Shown one piece after another: positions 16,105 to 24,971 of a stretch of DNA of 64,000 nt. How positions within the stretch are numbered: the stretch's first letter is position 1; each line of letters opens with the position of its first letter. This stretch comes from Methylotuvimicrobium buryatense 5G (GTDB lineage: Bacteria; Pseudomonadota; Gammaproteobacteria; Methylococcales; Methylomonadaceae), in NCBI RefSeq assembly GCF_000341735.1, contig NZ_KB455575.1, positions 4,565,781 to 4,629,780 on the forward strand, given 5' to 3'. The position numbers were made by a program, and so were the translations under genes. The notes beneath the pieces were generated by a model that was not told the DNA's origin, did no database searches, and worked only from the letters and a program-made list of their open reading frames with translations.

Positions 16105-18198
16105 ATGCGCAAATCACTCACATTATTGTTAGCTCCCTTCGCTTCGGTGGCTCATGCCTCCGATGTAAACAAAGCTTCGAAATCCATTATGTTGGATAAA
16201 ATCGTCGTCAGCTCACCCTTGCCGCAATCGGCTTCCGATACCGCTTTGCCCGTGACTATTTTGAGCGGCGAAGAATTGCGTTTGAAAGCGGGCAGCACGA
16301 TCGGTGATACCTTGAAGAATGAGCCGGGCATTCATAGTCAATCCTTCGGTCCCGGTGTCGGTCAGCCGGTCATTCGGGGTCAAACCGGATCGCGAGCGCA
16401 AGTTCTGCAAAACGGCTTGGGCAGTCTCGATGCGGCTTCGATAAGCCCTGATCACGCGAACAGCACCGAGGGCTTTTGGGCCGAACGTATCGAGGTATTG
16501 AAAGGCCCGGCTACGCTACTTTACGGCGGCGGCGCGATCGGCGGCGTGGTTAACGTAATCGACAACCGCATTCCGGATCGTGTTCCGGATAAAATGATCG
16601 AGGGCGCGGCCGAGCAGCGTTATAACTTCGTCAACGAAGGCAAGACCACGGCTTTCAAATTGGAAGGCGGCAAGGATTTCTTTGCGTGGCATCTGGACGG
16701 CATGTTCCGGGAAAGCATCGATATGCAGATACCCGGTTGGGCAGTCGACGAATCCGCCGAGGCCGAAAGCCATGAAGACCATGAAGATGAAGATTCTTTT
16801 AATAATCGGGGGCGTTTGTTGAATTCGAACACGCGAGCTCGTTCCGGTACCGTAGGCTTTTCCTTTGTCGGCGATCCCGGGTTTATCGGCTTTTCCATCA
16901 ACCATCTCGACAATAATTATGGGGTGCCGCTGGGTGCTCATGCGCATCATGAGGACGAGGGAGACGAAGATGCTATGCCCGAACGCGTGCGTATCGATCT
17001 CAAACAAACCCGTTACGATATGAAAAGCGAGATCAAGGACCCTGTGTGGTTTGCCGACAGTTTGCGGATTCGGCTGGGTTATAACGATTACCAGCATACC
17101 GAATTGGAAAACGGCGAAAAAGGCACGGTCTATACCAACACCGGATTCGATAGCCGCCTTGAGTTGATTCAAAAACCTTGGTTACTGTTCGATCACGGCG
17201 TGGTCGGCGTGCAAACCAAAAATAGCGAATTCGAAGCAAAGGGCGATGAAGCGGTCGTGCCGCGTTCCGATATCGATTCGTTCGGATTTTTTACGGTTCA
17301 GGACATTCATGTAGGGCCGATGACCTATGAATTCGGCGCACGCGTCGAGCAACAATTCATCGATCCGGACGGCCAAAATCAAAGTACGCATACGCCGGTC
17401 AGCGGTTCGGCGTCGGCGCTCTGGCATTTTACCGATCAAGACTCGGTTCGGTTGTCGTTTACACATGCTCAGCGCGCGCCGGACGTACAGGAATTGTTTT
17501 CCAACGGCCCGCATTTGGCGACCAACAGTTACGATATCGGGAATGCAGGCCTTACGGTCGAGGCTGCGAATAATCTGGAATTGGGGCTGCATTTCGAGCG
17601 CGACTGGGTTCATGCCGACTTCAATCTTTATCATAACTGGGTCAACAATTACATCGCGCAAATCAGAACCGGCGAGTTTTTCGACGAAGATCATGGCGAA
17701 ATCGAGGATGAATGCGATCATGATCACGAGTGTTTGCCGGTTTTCCGGGCGCAACAGCGCGATGCGATTTTGAAAGGTTTCGAAGCGCAAGTGACCTTTC
17801 CGTTGCTGGAAACGCGTTACGGACATTTGGACAGTCAGTTTTTCGGCGATTACGTGCGAGGACAATTTACCGACGGTAGCGATATTCCCCGAATGCCGCC
17901 TTTACGTTACGGCATGCAGCTTTCGTGGGAGCATACGGCTTGGGCCGCGAATGTGCGCATTACGCGCGCCGAAAGACAGGAAAACCCGGGTTACAACGAA
18001 ACGGAGACGCCCAGTTATTGGTTGTTGAACAGTACAGCCAATTACCGAGTGGCTGCCGGAGACGAAACCGATGTTTTGCTATTCGTCAAAGCCAGTAACC
18101 TTCTGAATCAGGATATCCGTAATTCGGTGTCTTATTTGCGCAATATCGCACCTGAAGCCGGACGTGCCGTGGAGTTGGGTATTCGCGTCGCATTTTAG
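16105..18198 (+). CDS. znuD: ZnuD-like TonB-dependent zinc receptor
   Basis: 697 residues. A short signal peptide (ends AHA) is followed by a plug domain (about 40-150, with PGIHSQSFGPGVGQPVIRGQ and VLKGPATLLYGGGAIGGVVNV) and a 22-strand TonB receptor barrel ending in a terminal Phe (ELGIRVAF). Extracellular loops carry His/Asp/Glu clusters near residues 221 (SHEDHEDEDS), 277 (HAHHEDEGDED) and 534 (CDHDHEC), as in ZnuD-type zinc receptors. It would import zinc across the outer membrane. A Zur-like operator lies 90 bases upstream, and zinc-homeostasis genes follow downstream. Substrate specificity is inferred from the loops and context, since cobalt or copper receptors can look similar. Confidence 0.88.
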   Translation: MRKSLTLLLAPFASVAHASDVNKASKSIMLDKIVVSSPLPQSASDTALPVTILSGEELRLKAGSTIGDTLKNEPGIHSQSFGPGVGQPVIRGQTGSRAQVLQNGLGSLDAASISPDHANSTEGFWAERIEVLKGPATLLYGGGAIGGVVNVIDNRIPDRVPDKMIEGAAEQRYNFVNEGKTTAFKLEGGKDFFAWHLDGMFRESIDMQIPGWAVDESAEAESHEDHEDEDSFNNRGRLLNSNTRARSGTVGFSFVGDPGFIGFSINHLDNNYGVPLGAHAHHEDEGDEDAMPERVRIDLKQTRYDMKSEIKDPVWFADSLRIRLGYNDYQHTELENGEKGTVYTNTGFDSRLELIQKPWLLFDHGVVGVQTKNSEFEAKGDEAVVPRSDIDSFGFFTVQDIHVGPMTYEFGARVEQQFIDPDGQNQSTHTPVSGSASALWHFTDQDSVRLSFTHAQRAPDVQELFSNGPHLATNSYDIGNAGLTVEAANNLELGLHFERDWVHADFNLYHNWVNNYIAQIRTGEFFDEDHGEIEDECDHDHECLPVFRAQQRDAILKGFEAQVTFPLLETRYGHLDSQFFGDYVRGQFTDGSDIPRMPPLRYGMQLSWEHTAWAANVRITRAERQENPGYNETETPSYWLLNSTANYRVAAGDETDVLLFVKASNLLNQDIRNSVSYLRNIAPEAGRAVELGIRVAF

Positions 18199-18433
18199 AC
18201 GGTAAAGCCGTATTTGCTTCGAATTATGGTTCTAAACAAACTGCGCACTTTTTCTGCTTTCCCATCGTTCCAGCGTGGGAATGCATACCGATTCTTTTTC
18301 GGCAGCCAAAGCATGGATTCCCAAGGAGGACCACTCATCGTTATGCACAAATATCGGTAAACTTGCTAAACAGAGGTCATCGTATAACTGGAAACGGTGC
18401 TGTTTGATAAATCTGCGGATATTGAACATCAGT

Positions 18434-18518
18434 GACTTCGAAATCGCGACGAAGGCGTTGCTCCCACAAGGGGCCGGATGCTCTGTGGGAGCGATCCCCA
18501 GATCGCGATTTCGAAGTC
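18434..18518. repeat. Family G 85-bp palindromic repeat
   Basis: The ends GACTTCGAAATCGCGA and TCGCGATTTCGAAGTC are exact inverted repeats, with a GCTCCCACAAGG / CTGTGGGAGC inner stem. It resembles common proteobacterial intergenic palindromes. This is the only copy I found in the window. Confidence 0.65.
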
Positions 18519-18559
18519 GGGAACGTTGGGCGACAAAAAATGGTATCGAGGCCTTATTG

Positions 18560-18724
18560 CAGCAATTCCCAGTTTGAGCAGTTTCGCCGATTTTAGGGTG
18601 TGGGGTATGCCTGCCGAGGAACGCCGTAAACCCATCCATGGGGGCTTGGCGGCAGCTCCCTGCTGCCGACATCCTCGCCAAGCATACCCCACACCCTTTT
18701 TGATCTCCAAATTGGGAATTTCTG
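18560..18724. mobile_element. Family B miniature element with 9-bp target duplication, copy 1
   Basis: Ends CAGCAATTCCCA and GGGAATTTCTG. It is flanked by GCCTTATTG on the left (18551-18559) and GCCTTATTG on the right (18725-18733), a perfect 9-bp duplication. The interior contains GGGTGTGGGGTATGCCTGCC and its inverted counterpart. It is 165 bp, too short for a transposase, so it must be moved in trans. Confidence 0.85.
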
Positions 18725-18904
18725 GCCTTATTGGCTAAGATTGCAAAACGGTAATTTTTGACTTATGTACAACGATGAGCGGAGGACCGTGGGAACCAGA
18801 AATAACCTTATCTAATTGACATTAAGCATTCTTGCGGTAAAAAATCCAGGATAGGTCGAAACAGTTGACCGAGTTCTATTCGTTTACGCTAGCCGGGTGG
18901 AAAA

Positions 18905-19594
18905 ATGAGCCGGATTCGAAGTGTCGGATTATTTTGGTTTTCAATCGGGCTTTTTTGCTCGTCCCAGGCTTGTGCCATAGAGCCCGACATGCAACTTTCG
19001 CTCAGCGTCGTCAAAGTGATCGCCCGAGATGCAGCCGGAAAAACTTATATGGGATCCGGCGTCATTATAGCGCCGGGCAAGGTTGCGACCAATTGTCATG
19101 TCACGCGAAATGCGGAGCAAATCGTCTTATTTAAATCGGGCCATGCTTATCCGGTGTTGAAACAGGCCGCCCTGACGGAATTGGATGCTTGTATTCTCGA
19201 AACCGATTCCATTCCTTTACCTGCTGCGAAGCTGGCTTTATCCGCAGACTTCGCGGTTGGAACGCCGGTTTACATGTATGGCTATCCTTTCGCCTTAGGG
19301 ATGCGCTCCAGGCCGGCCTCGATCGTTGCCTTTCATCCCTATCGTGCCGGTCATGTGCTCGAAATCGATGCCGGTTTCATGCAAGGAGCCAGCGGCGGCG
19401 GTATTTTTAACGAAGCGGGCGAATTGGTCGGTTTGATGACCTTTATCGGAAAGGACGGCAACGATTTCCATTATTATGTGATTCCCGCCGACTGGTTGCT
19501 CAAAGCGGCGCAAGCGCCTTTTGTCGCGGTCCATGCTTTCAAAGGACTCAGCTTTTGGGAGAGCGGCTCTTTCAAGCCTGAAACCAAATATTGA
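18905..19594 (+). CDS. Secreted trypsin-like serine protease
   Basis: 229 residues with a signal peptide ending ACA. A trypsin-like fold follows, with catalytic His in ATNCHV (about residue 64), Asp in ELDACIL and Ser in GASGGG. SGSGV-type motifs (YMGSGVIIAPGKV) precede the His, as in short HtrA-like or S1C-like proteases, but there is no PDZ domain. It probably cleaves periplasmic or surface proteins; the substrate is unknown. It lies between the ZnuD-like receptor and the first COG0523 gene, separated from both by non-coding sequence, so membership of the zinc locus is uncertain. Confidence 0.82.
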   Translation: MSRIRSVGLFWFSIGLFCSSQACAIEPDMQLSLSVVKVIARDAAGKTYMGSGVIIAPGKVATNCHVTRNAEQIVLFKSGHAYPVLKQAALTELDACILETDSIPLPAAKLALSADFAVGTPVYMYGYPFALGMRSRPASIVAFHPYRAGHVLEIDAGFMQGASGGGIFNEAGELVGLMTFIGKDGNDFHYYVIPADWLLKAAQAPFVAVHAFKGLSFWESGSFKPETKY

Positions 19595-19659
19595 GATAAG
19601 GTATCGATTTGGTTTCCGACTTGTTATAGCGACACTGAAATTGCGATATCTTAAAGATA

Positions 19660-19674
19660 TGTTATATTGTAACA
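19660..19674. promoter_or_regulatory. Zur-like operator before the first COG0523 gene
   Basis: TGTTATATTGTAACA is a 7-1-7 palindrome with a single mismatch and closely matches the Zur consensus. It lies 26 bases before the ATG of the COG0523 gene, where bound repressor would block the promoter. Confidence 0.72.
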
Positions 19675-19700
19675 ATTAATTCAATACAAAGACCTTCCCA

Positions 19701-20942
19701 ATGTTTATCGAAGACGCACCATCCAAGTTGCCAGTAACGGTTTTGTCCGGGTTTTTAGGGGCCGGTAAAACCACTCTGCTCAATCACATTTTGACCAATC
19801 GGGACAATCTCAAGATCGCCGTGATCGTCAACGACATGAGCGAAGTCAATATCGATGCCGCGACGGTCAAGAACGAGATCGAACTCAACCGTTCCGAGGA
19901 AAAACTGGTTGAAATGAGCAACGGCTGTATCTGCTGTACGCTGCGCGAGGATTTGCTCATTGAAGTCGGACAAATGGCTCGCGAAGGCCGTTTCGATTAT
20001 TTGTTGATCGAATCGACCGGTATTGCCGAACCGATGCCGATTGCCGAAACCTTCACGTTTCGTGACGAAGAAGGTCGCAGTCTATCCGATGTCGCGCGGC
20101 TCGACACCTTGGTGACCGTCGTCGATGCGGTCAATTTCATGCGTGATTACATGGAAGCCCAATCCTTGAAGGAAGTCGAAGCCGAATTGGGCGAGGACGA
20201 CGAACGTAATATCGCCGATCTCTTGGTCGATCAAATCGAGTTCAGCAATGTCATTCTGATTTCCAAGGTCGATCTGATCAGCCGCGACGAACTGGCCAAT
20301 TTGACCGGAATACTGACGCATTTGAATCCCGATGCGGAAATTATCCCGATGATCATGGGACAAGCTCCGCTCGCCAAAATTTTGAATACCGGGAGATTTG
20401 ATTTTGACAAAGCGTCGCAGGCACCCGGTTGGCTCCAAGAGATGCGCGGGGCGCATACGCCCGAAACCGAAGAATACGGCATCGCCAGTTTTGTTTATCA
20501 TGCCCGCCGTCCGTTTCATCCGGGGCGTTTCTATGACTATCTGCACTACGGCGATTGGAATAACGGGACATTATTGCGCTCGAAAGGCTTTTTTTGGCTC
20601 GCGTCGCGGCCCGAATGGGTCGGTACCTGGTCGCAAGCCGGCGGCATCATGCAGCACGGTTGCGCAGGCCGCTGGTGGGCTTCAGTGCCGAAAAGCGAAT
20701 GGCCCGAAGCCTATAAAGCCGATATCGAAGCGCAGTGGCAGCCGCCGTTCGGCGATTGTCGCCAGGAATTGGTGTTCATCGGACAGAATGTCGATGCCGA
20801 ACAAACTCGGCGCGAGCTCGATGCCTGTTTATTGACCGATGAAGAGCTCGCGGCGGGAGCCGAAGCTTGGCAACACTATCAAGACGATTTTCCGCCTTGG
20901 CTGGAAACGGCTGCAACGGAAGTCGAAGAAGTCATGTATTGA
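19701..20942 (+). CDS. zigA: COG0523 (CobW/ZigA-type) GTPase, putative zinc chaperone
   Basis: 413 residues. It has Walker [10 protein letters not shown] (residues 17-25), the metal-binding motif GCICC (Cys76, Cys78, Cys79), ESTGIAEP (switch region), SKVD (guanine specificity) and a C-terminal CobW_C domain with [14 protein letters not shown]. Family members use GTP hydrolysis to deliver zinc to client proteins. The long C-terminal part ([12 protein letters not shown]) is like ZigA/YciC. A Zur-like operator directly precedes it, and DUF1826, HisI, a second COG0523 protein and a ZIP transporter follow on the same strand. The likely role is zinc allocation during starvation; the client is not identifiable from sequence. 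Confidence 0.93.
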   Translation: MFIEDAPSKLPVTVLSGFLGAGKTTLLNHILTNRDNLKIAVIVNDMSEVNIDAATVKNEIELNRSEEKLVEMSNGCICCTLREDLLIEVGQMAREGRFDYLLIESTGIAEPMPIAETFTFRDEEGRSLSDVARLDTLVTVVDAVNFMRDYMEAQSLKEVEAELGEDDERNIADLLVDQIEFSNVILISKVDLISRDELANLTGILTHLNPDAEIIPMIMGQAPLAKILNTGRFDFDKASQAPGWLQEMRGAHTPETEEYGIASFVYHARRPFHPGRFYDYLHYGDWNNGTLLRSKGFFWLASRPEWVGTWSQAGGIMQHGCAGRWWASVPKSEWPEAYKADIEAQWQPPFGDCRQELVFIGQNVDAEQTRRELDACLLTDEELAAGAEAWQHYQDDFPPWLETAATEVEEVMY

Positions 20943-20954
20943 ACGAGGTAAATC

Positions 20955-21623
20955 ATGTCCGCCTTAGCCCAACCTCTATTTCGCGCGCCTTATTCGGAAG
21001 CGGTTCAGTCCGACGATTTGGCCGATTTAAGCAGAATCTATCAGGATGAAGTCAACCTATGCGTGATCGAGCGAAGCATCGATCCGCGTATCGAGTCGTT
21101 CATCGATTCATTGCTCGCAAGCCCTCAAGAAATCAGCGAGATTCATAATCTTTCGATCGCCGATTTCGATTTTAGCGGCTTGATTCCTCATGCATCGACT
21201 ATCGACGGCTATCTTGAATTTTATCGCGACGCGGCGATGCTGACGACGCTGTTTTGCGATTTATTCGAGCTCGAGCGCGTCGGCTTGCGTTTGCGAACCC
21301 TCGACCGGCCGATGTGCCCGAAATTCCATGTCGATCATGTGCCGTGCCGCATGGTCTCGACTTACGGTGGCATCGGTACCGAATGGCTCGAAGACCGAGC
21401 GGTCGACCGCGCCAAATTGGGTATCAATACGCATGGCTTAAACGATAGGCAAGCCGGCGTAATTTTGGACGAATCCTCGATTCATCGAATGCCCGCATTT
21501 TCGGTCGGTCTGCTGAAAGGCAGCAATTGGGCCGGGAACGAACAGCACGGCGCGGTGCACCGTTCGCCGAATCCGAGCGAAGATTGCCCGCGACGGCTGT
21601 TATTGACATTGGATTTTGCCTAA
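20955..21623 (+). CDS. DUF1826 family protein
   Basis: 222 residues, with the DUF1826 signature CPKFHVDHVPCRMVSTYGG and GTEWLEDRAV in the middle. The His/Asp/Cys cluster (HVDH...C) could bind a metal. No signal peptide is visible, so it is cytoplasmic. Function is unknown, but the family is repeatedly found next to COG0523 genes, as here (12 bases after zigA). It may be a partner or client of the chaperone; this is inference. The C-terminus (NEQHGAVHRSPN and a final LLLTLDFA) also matches the family. Confidence 0.85.
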   Translation: MSALAQPLFRAPYSEAVQSDDLADLSRIYQDEVNLCVIERSIDPRIESFIDSLLASPQEISEIHNLSIADFDFSGLIPHASTIDGYLEFYRDAAMLTTLFCDLFELERVGLRLRTLDRPMCPKFHVDHVPCRMVSTYGGIGTEWLEDRAVDRAKLGINTHGLNDRQAGVILDESSIHRMPAFSVGLLKGSNWAGNEQHGAVHRSPNPSEDCPRRLLLTLDFA

Positions 21624-21675
21624 TGAACTTTACTGAGGAATATGCACACAATGACTTATACAAGTAATAGGCTTT

Positions 21676-21781
21676 GCGGCGGTTCATTGACTCGCTTGAA
21701 AGGACGCCGTGAATACCTCCATGTAGGCTTGACGGCGGCTATCCCTGCCGCCGACACCTTTCAATCGAGCCACCGCCCCCC
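21676..21781. repeat. Family C palindromic repeat, copy 1
   Basis: GGCGGTTCATTGACTCGCTT at the left matches TCGAGCCACCGCC at the right as an inverted repeat. The core has AAGGACGCCGTGAATACCTC and the stem GACGGCGGCTATCCCTGCCGCC. It lies within the zinc operon between DUF1826 and the 79-residue gene and could fold in the transcript. Confidence 0.72.
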
Positions 21782-21807
21782 CTTCCACCAGTTGTCGAAG
21801 TTATATC

Positions 21808-22047
21808 ATGCTCGTTCTTAACGGTATACCGTCTACCTACCAAGAATGGCGCCATTGCATCACCGTCGATTGCAATATTGCACTGACTGAGCCGTTTGTC
21901 GGCGAGCGGATTGCCATATTGAGCAATGCCGGATGCGAAGAAACCCGGCGCTTCGAGCAACTTTACGGCATAGAGCACCGAAAAGCCGTATTGGGTTGGT
22001 TCAGGCAGGCGCAACAAGAATCGACAAAGAAAATGCTGCATTCATGA
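21808..22047 (+). CDS. Small protein of unknown function (79 residues) coupled to hisI
   Basis: I do not recognise this protein. It has two cysteines near the front (RHCITVDCNIAL) and one more later (NAGCEETRRF), and is otherwise soluble and charged, with no signal or membrane segment. The stop codon overlaps the hisI start (ATGA), which supports real translation. The ribosome site is weak. It follows the family C repeat inside the zinc operon. A role with HisI or metal handling is possible but only from position. Confidence 0.6.
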   Translation: MLVLNGIPSTYQEWRHCITVDCNIALTEPFVGERIAILSNAGCEETRRFEQLYGIEHRKAVLGWFRQAQQESTKKMLHS

Positions 22048-22490
22048 TCGAGCAAAACGAAAATCGTGATGTAGGTGAGGCGCTTCCGTGGGCCGACGTG
22101 TTAACCGGTCTGCCGTTCAATGAACAAGGCCTGGTGCCGGCGATCGCGCAACAATACGATACCGGTGAAGTCTTGATGATGGCCTGGATGAATCGGGATG
22201 CGATACTCGAAACCTTGCAGCACGGGCACGTCTGTTATTGGTCCCGGTCGCGTGCGAAATTGTGGCGCAAAGGCGAAAGCTCGGGGCAAATCCAAATGCT
22301 GAAAGAATTTTATTTGGATTGCGACGGAGACACTTTGCTGCTGAAAGTCGACCAACAAGGGCCTGCCTGTCACACTGGGCGGCGCAGTTGTTTTTACAAT
22401 AGGGTGAGCGGTGATCGTGTTGAAGTCGTCAGCGCGCCGCTTATAGCGCCCGATCAATTATACAAACAGTCCCATGGAGCCGAATCATGA
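22044..22490 (+). CDS. hisI: Phosphoribosyl-AMP cyclohydrolase (HisI)
   Basis: 148 residues from ATG 22044, which overlaps the previous stop. HisI opens the adenine ring of phosphoribosyl-AMP in histidine synthesis and uses zinc and magnesium. Visible motifs are MMAWMN near the front, CYWSRSRAKLWRKGESSG, the metal-binding DCDGD and GPACHTGRRSCF with its two cysteines. There is no HisE half. Placed between COG0523 genes, it fits the known pattern of a second hisI copy in zinc-limitation operons. Whether another hisI lies in the his operon cannot be seen here. The next COG0523 gene overlaps its end by 4 bases. Confidence 0.92.
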   Translation: MIEQNENRDVGEALPWADVLTGLPFNEQGLVPAIAQQYDTGEVLMMAWMNRDAILETLQHGHVCYWSRSRAKLWRKGESSGQIQMLKEFYLDCDGDTLLLKVDQQGPACHTGRRSCFYNRVSGDRVEVVSAPLIAPDQLYKQSHGAES

Positions 22491-23485
22491 ACGAAGCGAA
22501 CGCATTCAATCCCGTACCTGTGACCATTTTAACCGGTTTTCTCGGAGCCGGGAAAACGACATTGCTGAACCGCATCTTATCGGAGGATCACGGTCACCGG
22601 ATTGCCGTGATCGAGAACGAGTTCGGAGAGGAGGGGGTCGATAACGACTTGCTGATTCAAGGCGAAGAGCAGATCGTCGAAATGAACAACGGCTGTATTT
22701 GTTGTACCGTGCGCGGGGATTTGGTGCGCATACTCGGCGAATTGGCCGACAAACGCACGGCCGGTGGGGCCGAATTCGATCGCGTGATCATCGAAACGAC
22801 CGGATTGGCCGATCCGGCACCGGTCGCGCAAACCTTTTTCGCCGACCGGAATATTGCCGACTTTTACACGCTTGATGCGATCGTGACCGTGGTTGACGCA
22901 AAGCACGCCTCAAACCAGCTTGACGATCATCACGAGGCGCAAGAGCAAGTGGGTTTCGCCGATCGTTTGTTATTATCCAAAACTGATTTAGTAAGCGCTG
23001 AAGAGGTCGAAAATCTCGAAAACCGTTTGCGGGCGATGAATTCGCGGGCGCCTATTCGGCATGTCCATTTCGGTTCTTGCGACATAGGCGAAGTACTCGA
23101 CATCCGGGGGTTTAATTTGCAGGCGATTCTGGAGATCGAGCCGGATTTTCTCGAAGACGTCACTCACAAACACGACGATGACATTTCGTCTTTCGTTTAT
23201 CGTAGCGACCGCGCTTTCGATGCGGCCCGGATCATGGCTTTTTTTGATGTCATGGTGCGAGTCTACGGCGAAGATTTGTTGCGCTACAAAGGCATCCTGC
23301 AGATCGAAGGCCAGGAAAACCGGATCATCTATCAAGGCGTGCACATGATGATGAATACCGATTTCGGTAAACCTTGGTCGGCGGATGAAAAAAGTGAAAG
23401 CGTGATGGTATTCATCGGGCGCGATTTGCCGAAGCAGGCCTTTATCGACGCGATGGACGAATGCCGGGTTCCTGCCGTAGCGTAA
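22487..23485 (+). CDS. COG0523 GTPase, second copy in the locus
   Basis: 332 residues. It has Walker [10 protein letters not shown] (17-25), ENEFGEEGVDND, the GCICC motif (Cys70, Cys72, Cys73), ETTGLADPAP and SKTD. The C-terminal CobW_C domain includes DVTHKHDDDISSFVYR, a His/Asp cluster likely to hold metal. It is the classic CobW/YjiA type. It overlaps hisI by 4 bases (ATGA) and is followed after 6 bases by the ZIP transporter. It probably serves a different client from the 413-residue paralogue upstream. HisI is a candidate by position, though this is inference. Confidence 0.93.
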   Translation: MNEANAFNPVPVTILTGFLGAGKTTLLNRILSEDHGHRIAVIENEFGEEGVDNDLLIQGEEQIVEMNNGCICCTVRGDLVRILGELADKRTAGGAEFDRVIIETTGLADPAPVAQTFFADRNIADFYTLDAIVTVVDAKHASNQLDDHHEAQEQVGFADRLLLSKTDLVSAEEVENLENRLRAMNSRAPIRHVHFGSCDIGEVLDIRGFNLQAILEIEPDFLEDVTHKHDDDISSFVYRSDRAFDAARIMAFFDVMVRVYGEDLLRYKGILQIEGQENRIIYQGVHMMMNTDFGKPWSADEKSESVMVFIGRDLPKQAFIDAMDECRVPAVA

Positions 23486-23491
23486 CTCCGT

Positions 23492-24268
23492 ATGCCGATA
23501 TCTGCCGAAGTCATTTTCTATACGCTGAGTGCATCGTTACTGGTCAGTCTCGTATCGCTGAGCGGTGCTTTCGTTTTTTACCTGGACAGGCAATTGCTCA
23601 AGCGGCTGCTGCCCTATCTGATCGCGTTGGCGGTCGGCGTTTTATTGGGCGACGCCTTCATTCATTTGATACCCGATGCGGCGGAACGCCAAGGGTCGAT
23701 AGCCACGGTTTGTTTGACGACCTTGGCCGGCGTGTTTTTGTTTTTCGTGCTCGAGAAAATCGTACGTTGGCGTCACGACCATACCGTATTTGCCGACGAC
23801 TCGATCAAGCCGATGGCGAAGATGAATTTGATGGGCGATGCGGTTCATAATTTTGTCGACGGTATTTTAATCGGCGGCAGTTTTTTGGTGGATCCCGTTA
23901 TCGGGCTGACTACGACGCTTGCCATCGTCGTTCATGAAATACCGCAGGAGATAGGCGATGTCGGCGCACTGGTTTACGGCGGATATAGCCCTAAAGATGC
24001 CGTGCTGTATAACTTTTATTGCTCTTTGACCGTGGTTATGGGTGCGGTGTTTACTCTGCTGCTTGGGCAGTTTGCCGAGGCTTCGTTGATTTTGCTGCTG
24101 CCGATAGCAGCAGGGGGATTTATTTATATTGCCGCGACCGACTTCATTCCGGTATTGCATGAACATTCGAGCCTACGCAATCTTTGCGGACAATCGTTCG
24201 TGTTCGCTTTAGGTATCGGTTTCATGCAAGCGATCGTCGTACTCGAGGGGAATTTATTGATGCCGTGA
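23492..24268 (+). CDS. ZIP-family metal transporter
   Basis: 258 residues with about eight hydrophobic segments. Transmembrane 4 has HNFVDG (His119, Asn120, Asp123) and transmembrane 5 has HEIPQEIGD (His148, Glu149, Glu153), the binuclear metal-binding centre of ZIP transporters. A short cytoplasmic loop with RWRHDHT sits before it. It would carry zinc (or iron/manganese) from periplasm into cytoplasm and complements the ZnuD-like receptor in the outer membrane. It is the last gene of the first zinc operon, 6 bases after the COG0523 gene. The convergent PIN toxin gene ends 17 bases beyond it. Confidence 0.93.
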   Translation: MPISAEVIFYTLSASLLVSLVSLSGAFVFYLDRQLLKRLLPYLIALAVGVLLGDAFIHLIPDAAERQGSIATVCLTTLAGVFLFFVLEKIVRWRHDHTVFADDSIKPMAKMNLMGDAVHNFVDGILIGGSFLVDPVIGLTTTLAIVVHEIPQEIGDVGALVYGGYSPKDAVLYNFYCSLTVVMGAVFTLLLGQFAEASLILLLPIAAGGFIYIAATDFIPVLHEHSSLRNLCGQSFVFALGIGFMQAIVVLEGNLLMP

Positions 24269-24285
24269 AAAAGGTAGGCCAAGCT

Positions 24286-24699
24286 TTAAACCTGCTCTAC
24301 GCGCAGGCCTGCTTGAATGGCGGCGGTAATCTGTCGTTTGTCGGAGGAAATGAAAACATCGGCTTGCAAGACTATGGCGCTGCCGATATGTATGGCATCC
24401 ATTCCTCGAGGTGTGTTGTTTTCCAAGCTGGAAACTGCATGCATCAATACTTGCGGAGACAAATCGCAAATCGCTGCGTCTTCGATGTCGGCCATTAAAA
24501 GCGATTTTAGTTGTCGGTATTGAACATCGGTGATTTTGTTGTCACGGTATAAACGACAAAATGCCGAGATAATTTCCGGCAAGGCAATGCCGGATAAACC
24601 GATTTCTGTTGCTTTGTCGCACCATTGCAACACGCTATCGGTTCCGTGCTCGCTGATGTAGCGCTTTACAAAAGCTGAGCTATCGAAAAATACGCGCAT
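24286..24699 (-). CDS. vapC: PIN-domain toxin (VapC-like)
   Basis: 137 residues from ATG 24699. It begins MRVFFDSSAFVKRYISE, the typical PIN start with its first Asp, then has LSGIALPEIISAF (Glu) and GMDAIHIGSAIVL (Asp) and ends near FISSDKRQ (Asp). VapC toxins are ribonucleases, often cutting tRNA or rRNA. Its antitoxin gene lies upstream with a gap of 13 bases. The pair is on the opposite strand between the two halves of the zinc locus. A longer in-frame start is possible but would run into the antitoxin gene. Confidence 0.88.
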   Translation of the reverse strand: MRVFFDSSAFVKRYISEHGTDSVLQWCDKATEIGLSGIALPEIISAFCRLYRDNKITDVQYRQLKSLLMADIEDAAICDLSPQVLMHAVSSLENNTPRGMDAIHIGSAIVLQADVFISSDKRQITAAIQAGLRVEQV

Positions 24700-24712
24700 G
24701 ATTAAAGTCGAT

Positions 24713-24940
24713 CTACAGCCCGGCTTCGCGCTCTTCAATAATCATCCGGCTGATCGAAACGCCATCGAGTACTAAGGGTTGGGCTTTTCGACGTCGCCAA
24801 GAAGGTAAATCCGCTGTGATCGGGATGATGTCGGCGATGGGTTTGCCGTTACGTAGGACCCGAACCGATTCGCCGGCTTCGACGATATCGAAATACATTT
24901 TTGCGTGGTTTCGAATTTCGGTGAAGTTTGCTTGTTTCAT
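24713..24940 (-). CDS. Phd/YefM-type antitoxin
   Basis: About 75 residues from ATG 24940 (MKQANFTEIRNHAKMYFD). The start is like other Phd/YefM antitoxins, followed by VRVLRNGKPIADIIPI, the usual beta strand and DNA-binding context. The C-terminal charged tail would bind the toxin. It is expected to repress its own promoter, which lies in the 109-base region shared with the FhcA operon. Confidence 0.85.
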   Translation of the reverse strand: MKQANFTEIRNHAKMYFDIVEAGESVRVLRNGKPIADIIPITADLPSWRRRKAQPLVLDGVSISRMIIEEREAGL

Positions 24941-24971
24941 GGTTACCCTTATGAATAAAACGTACAAAATA

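Larger units (their letters stand above)
18199..18904. other. Intergenic region with two palindromic elements, no gene
   Basis: About 700 bases between the receptor and the protease. It contains the 85-bp palindrome G (18434-18518) and the family B element (18560-18724) with its 9-bp duplications. Short open frames on both strands cross these repeats and are rejected. Nothing else is recognisable. Confidence 0.65.

Noticed and set aside
15854..16132. 92-codon frame before znuD
   Set aside because: It covers the Zur-like operator and the znuD start, has no ribosome site, and the composition looks non-coding.
18275..18738. Several overlapping frames between znuD and the protease
   Set aside because: They cross the family G and B palindromes on both strands; the amino-acid sequence reflects the repeats (similar frames appear at 30536 and 53812).
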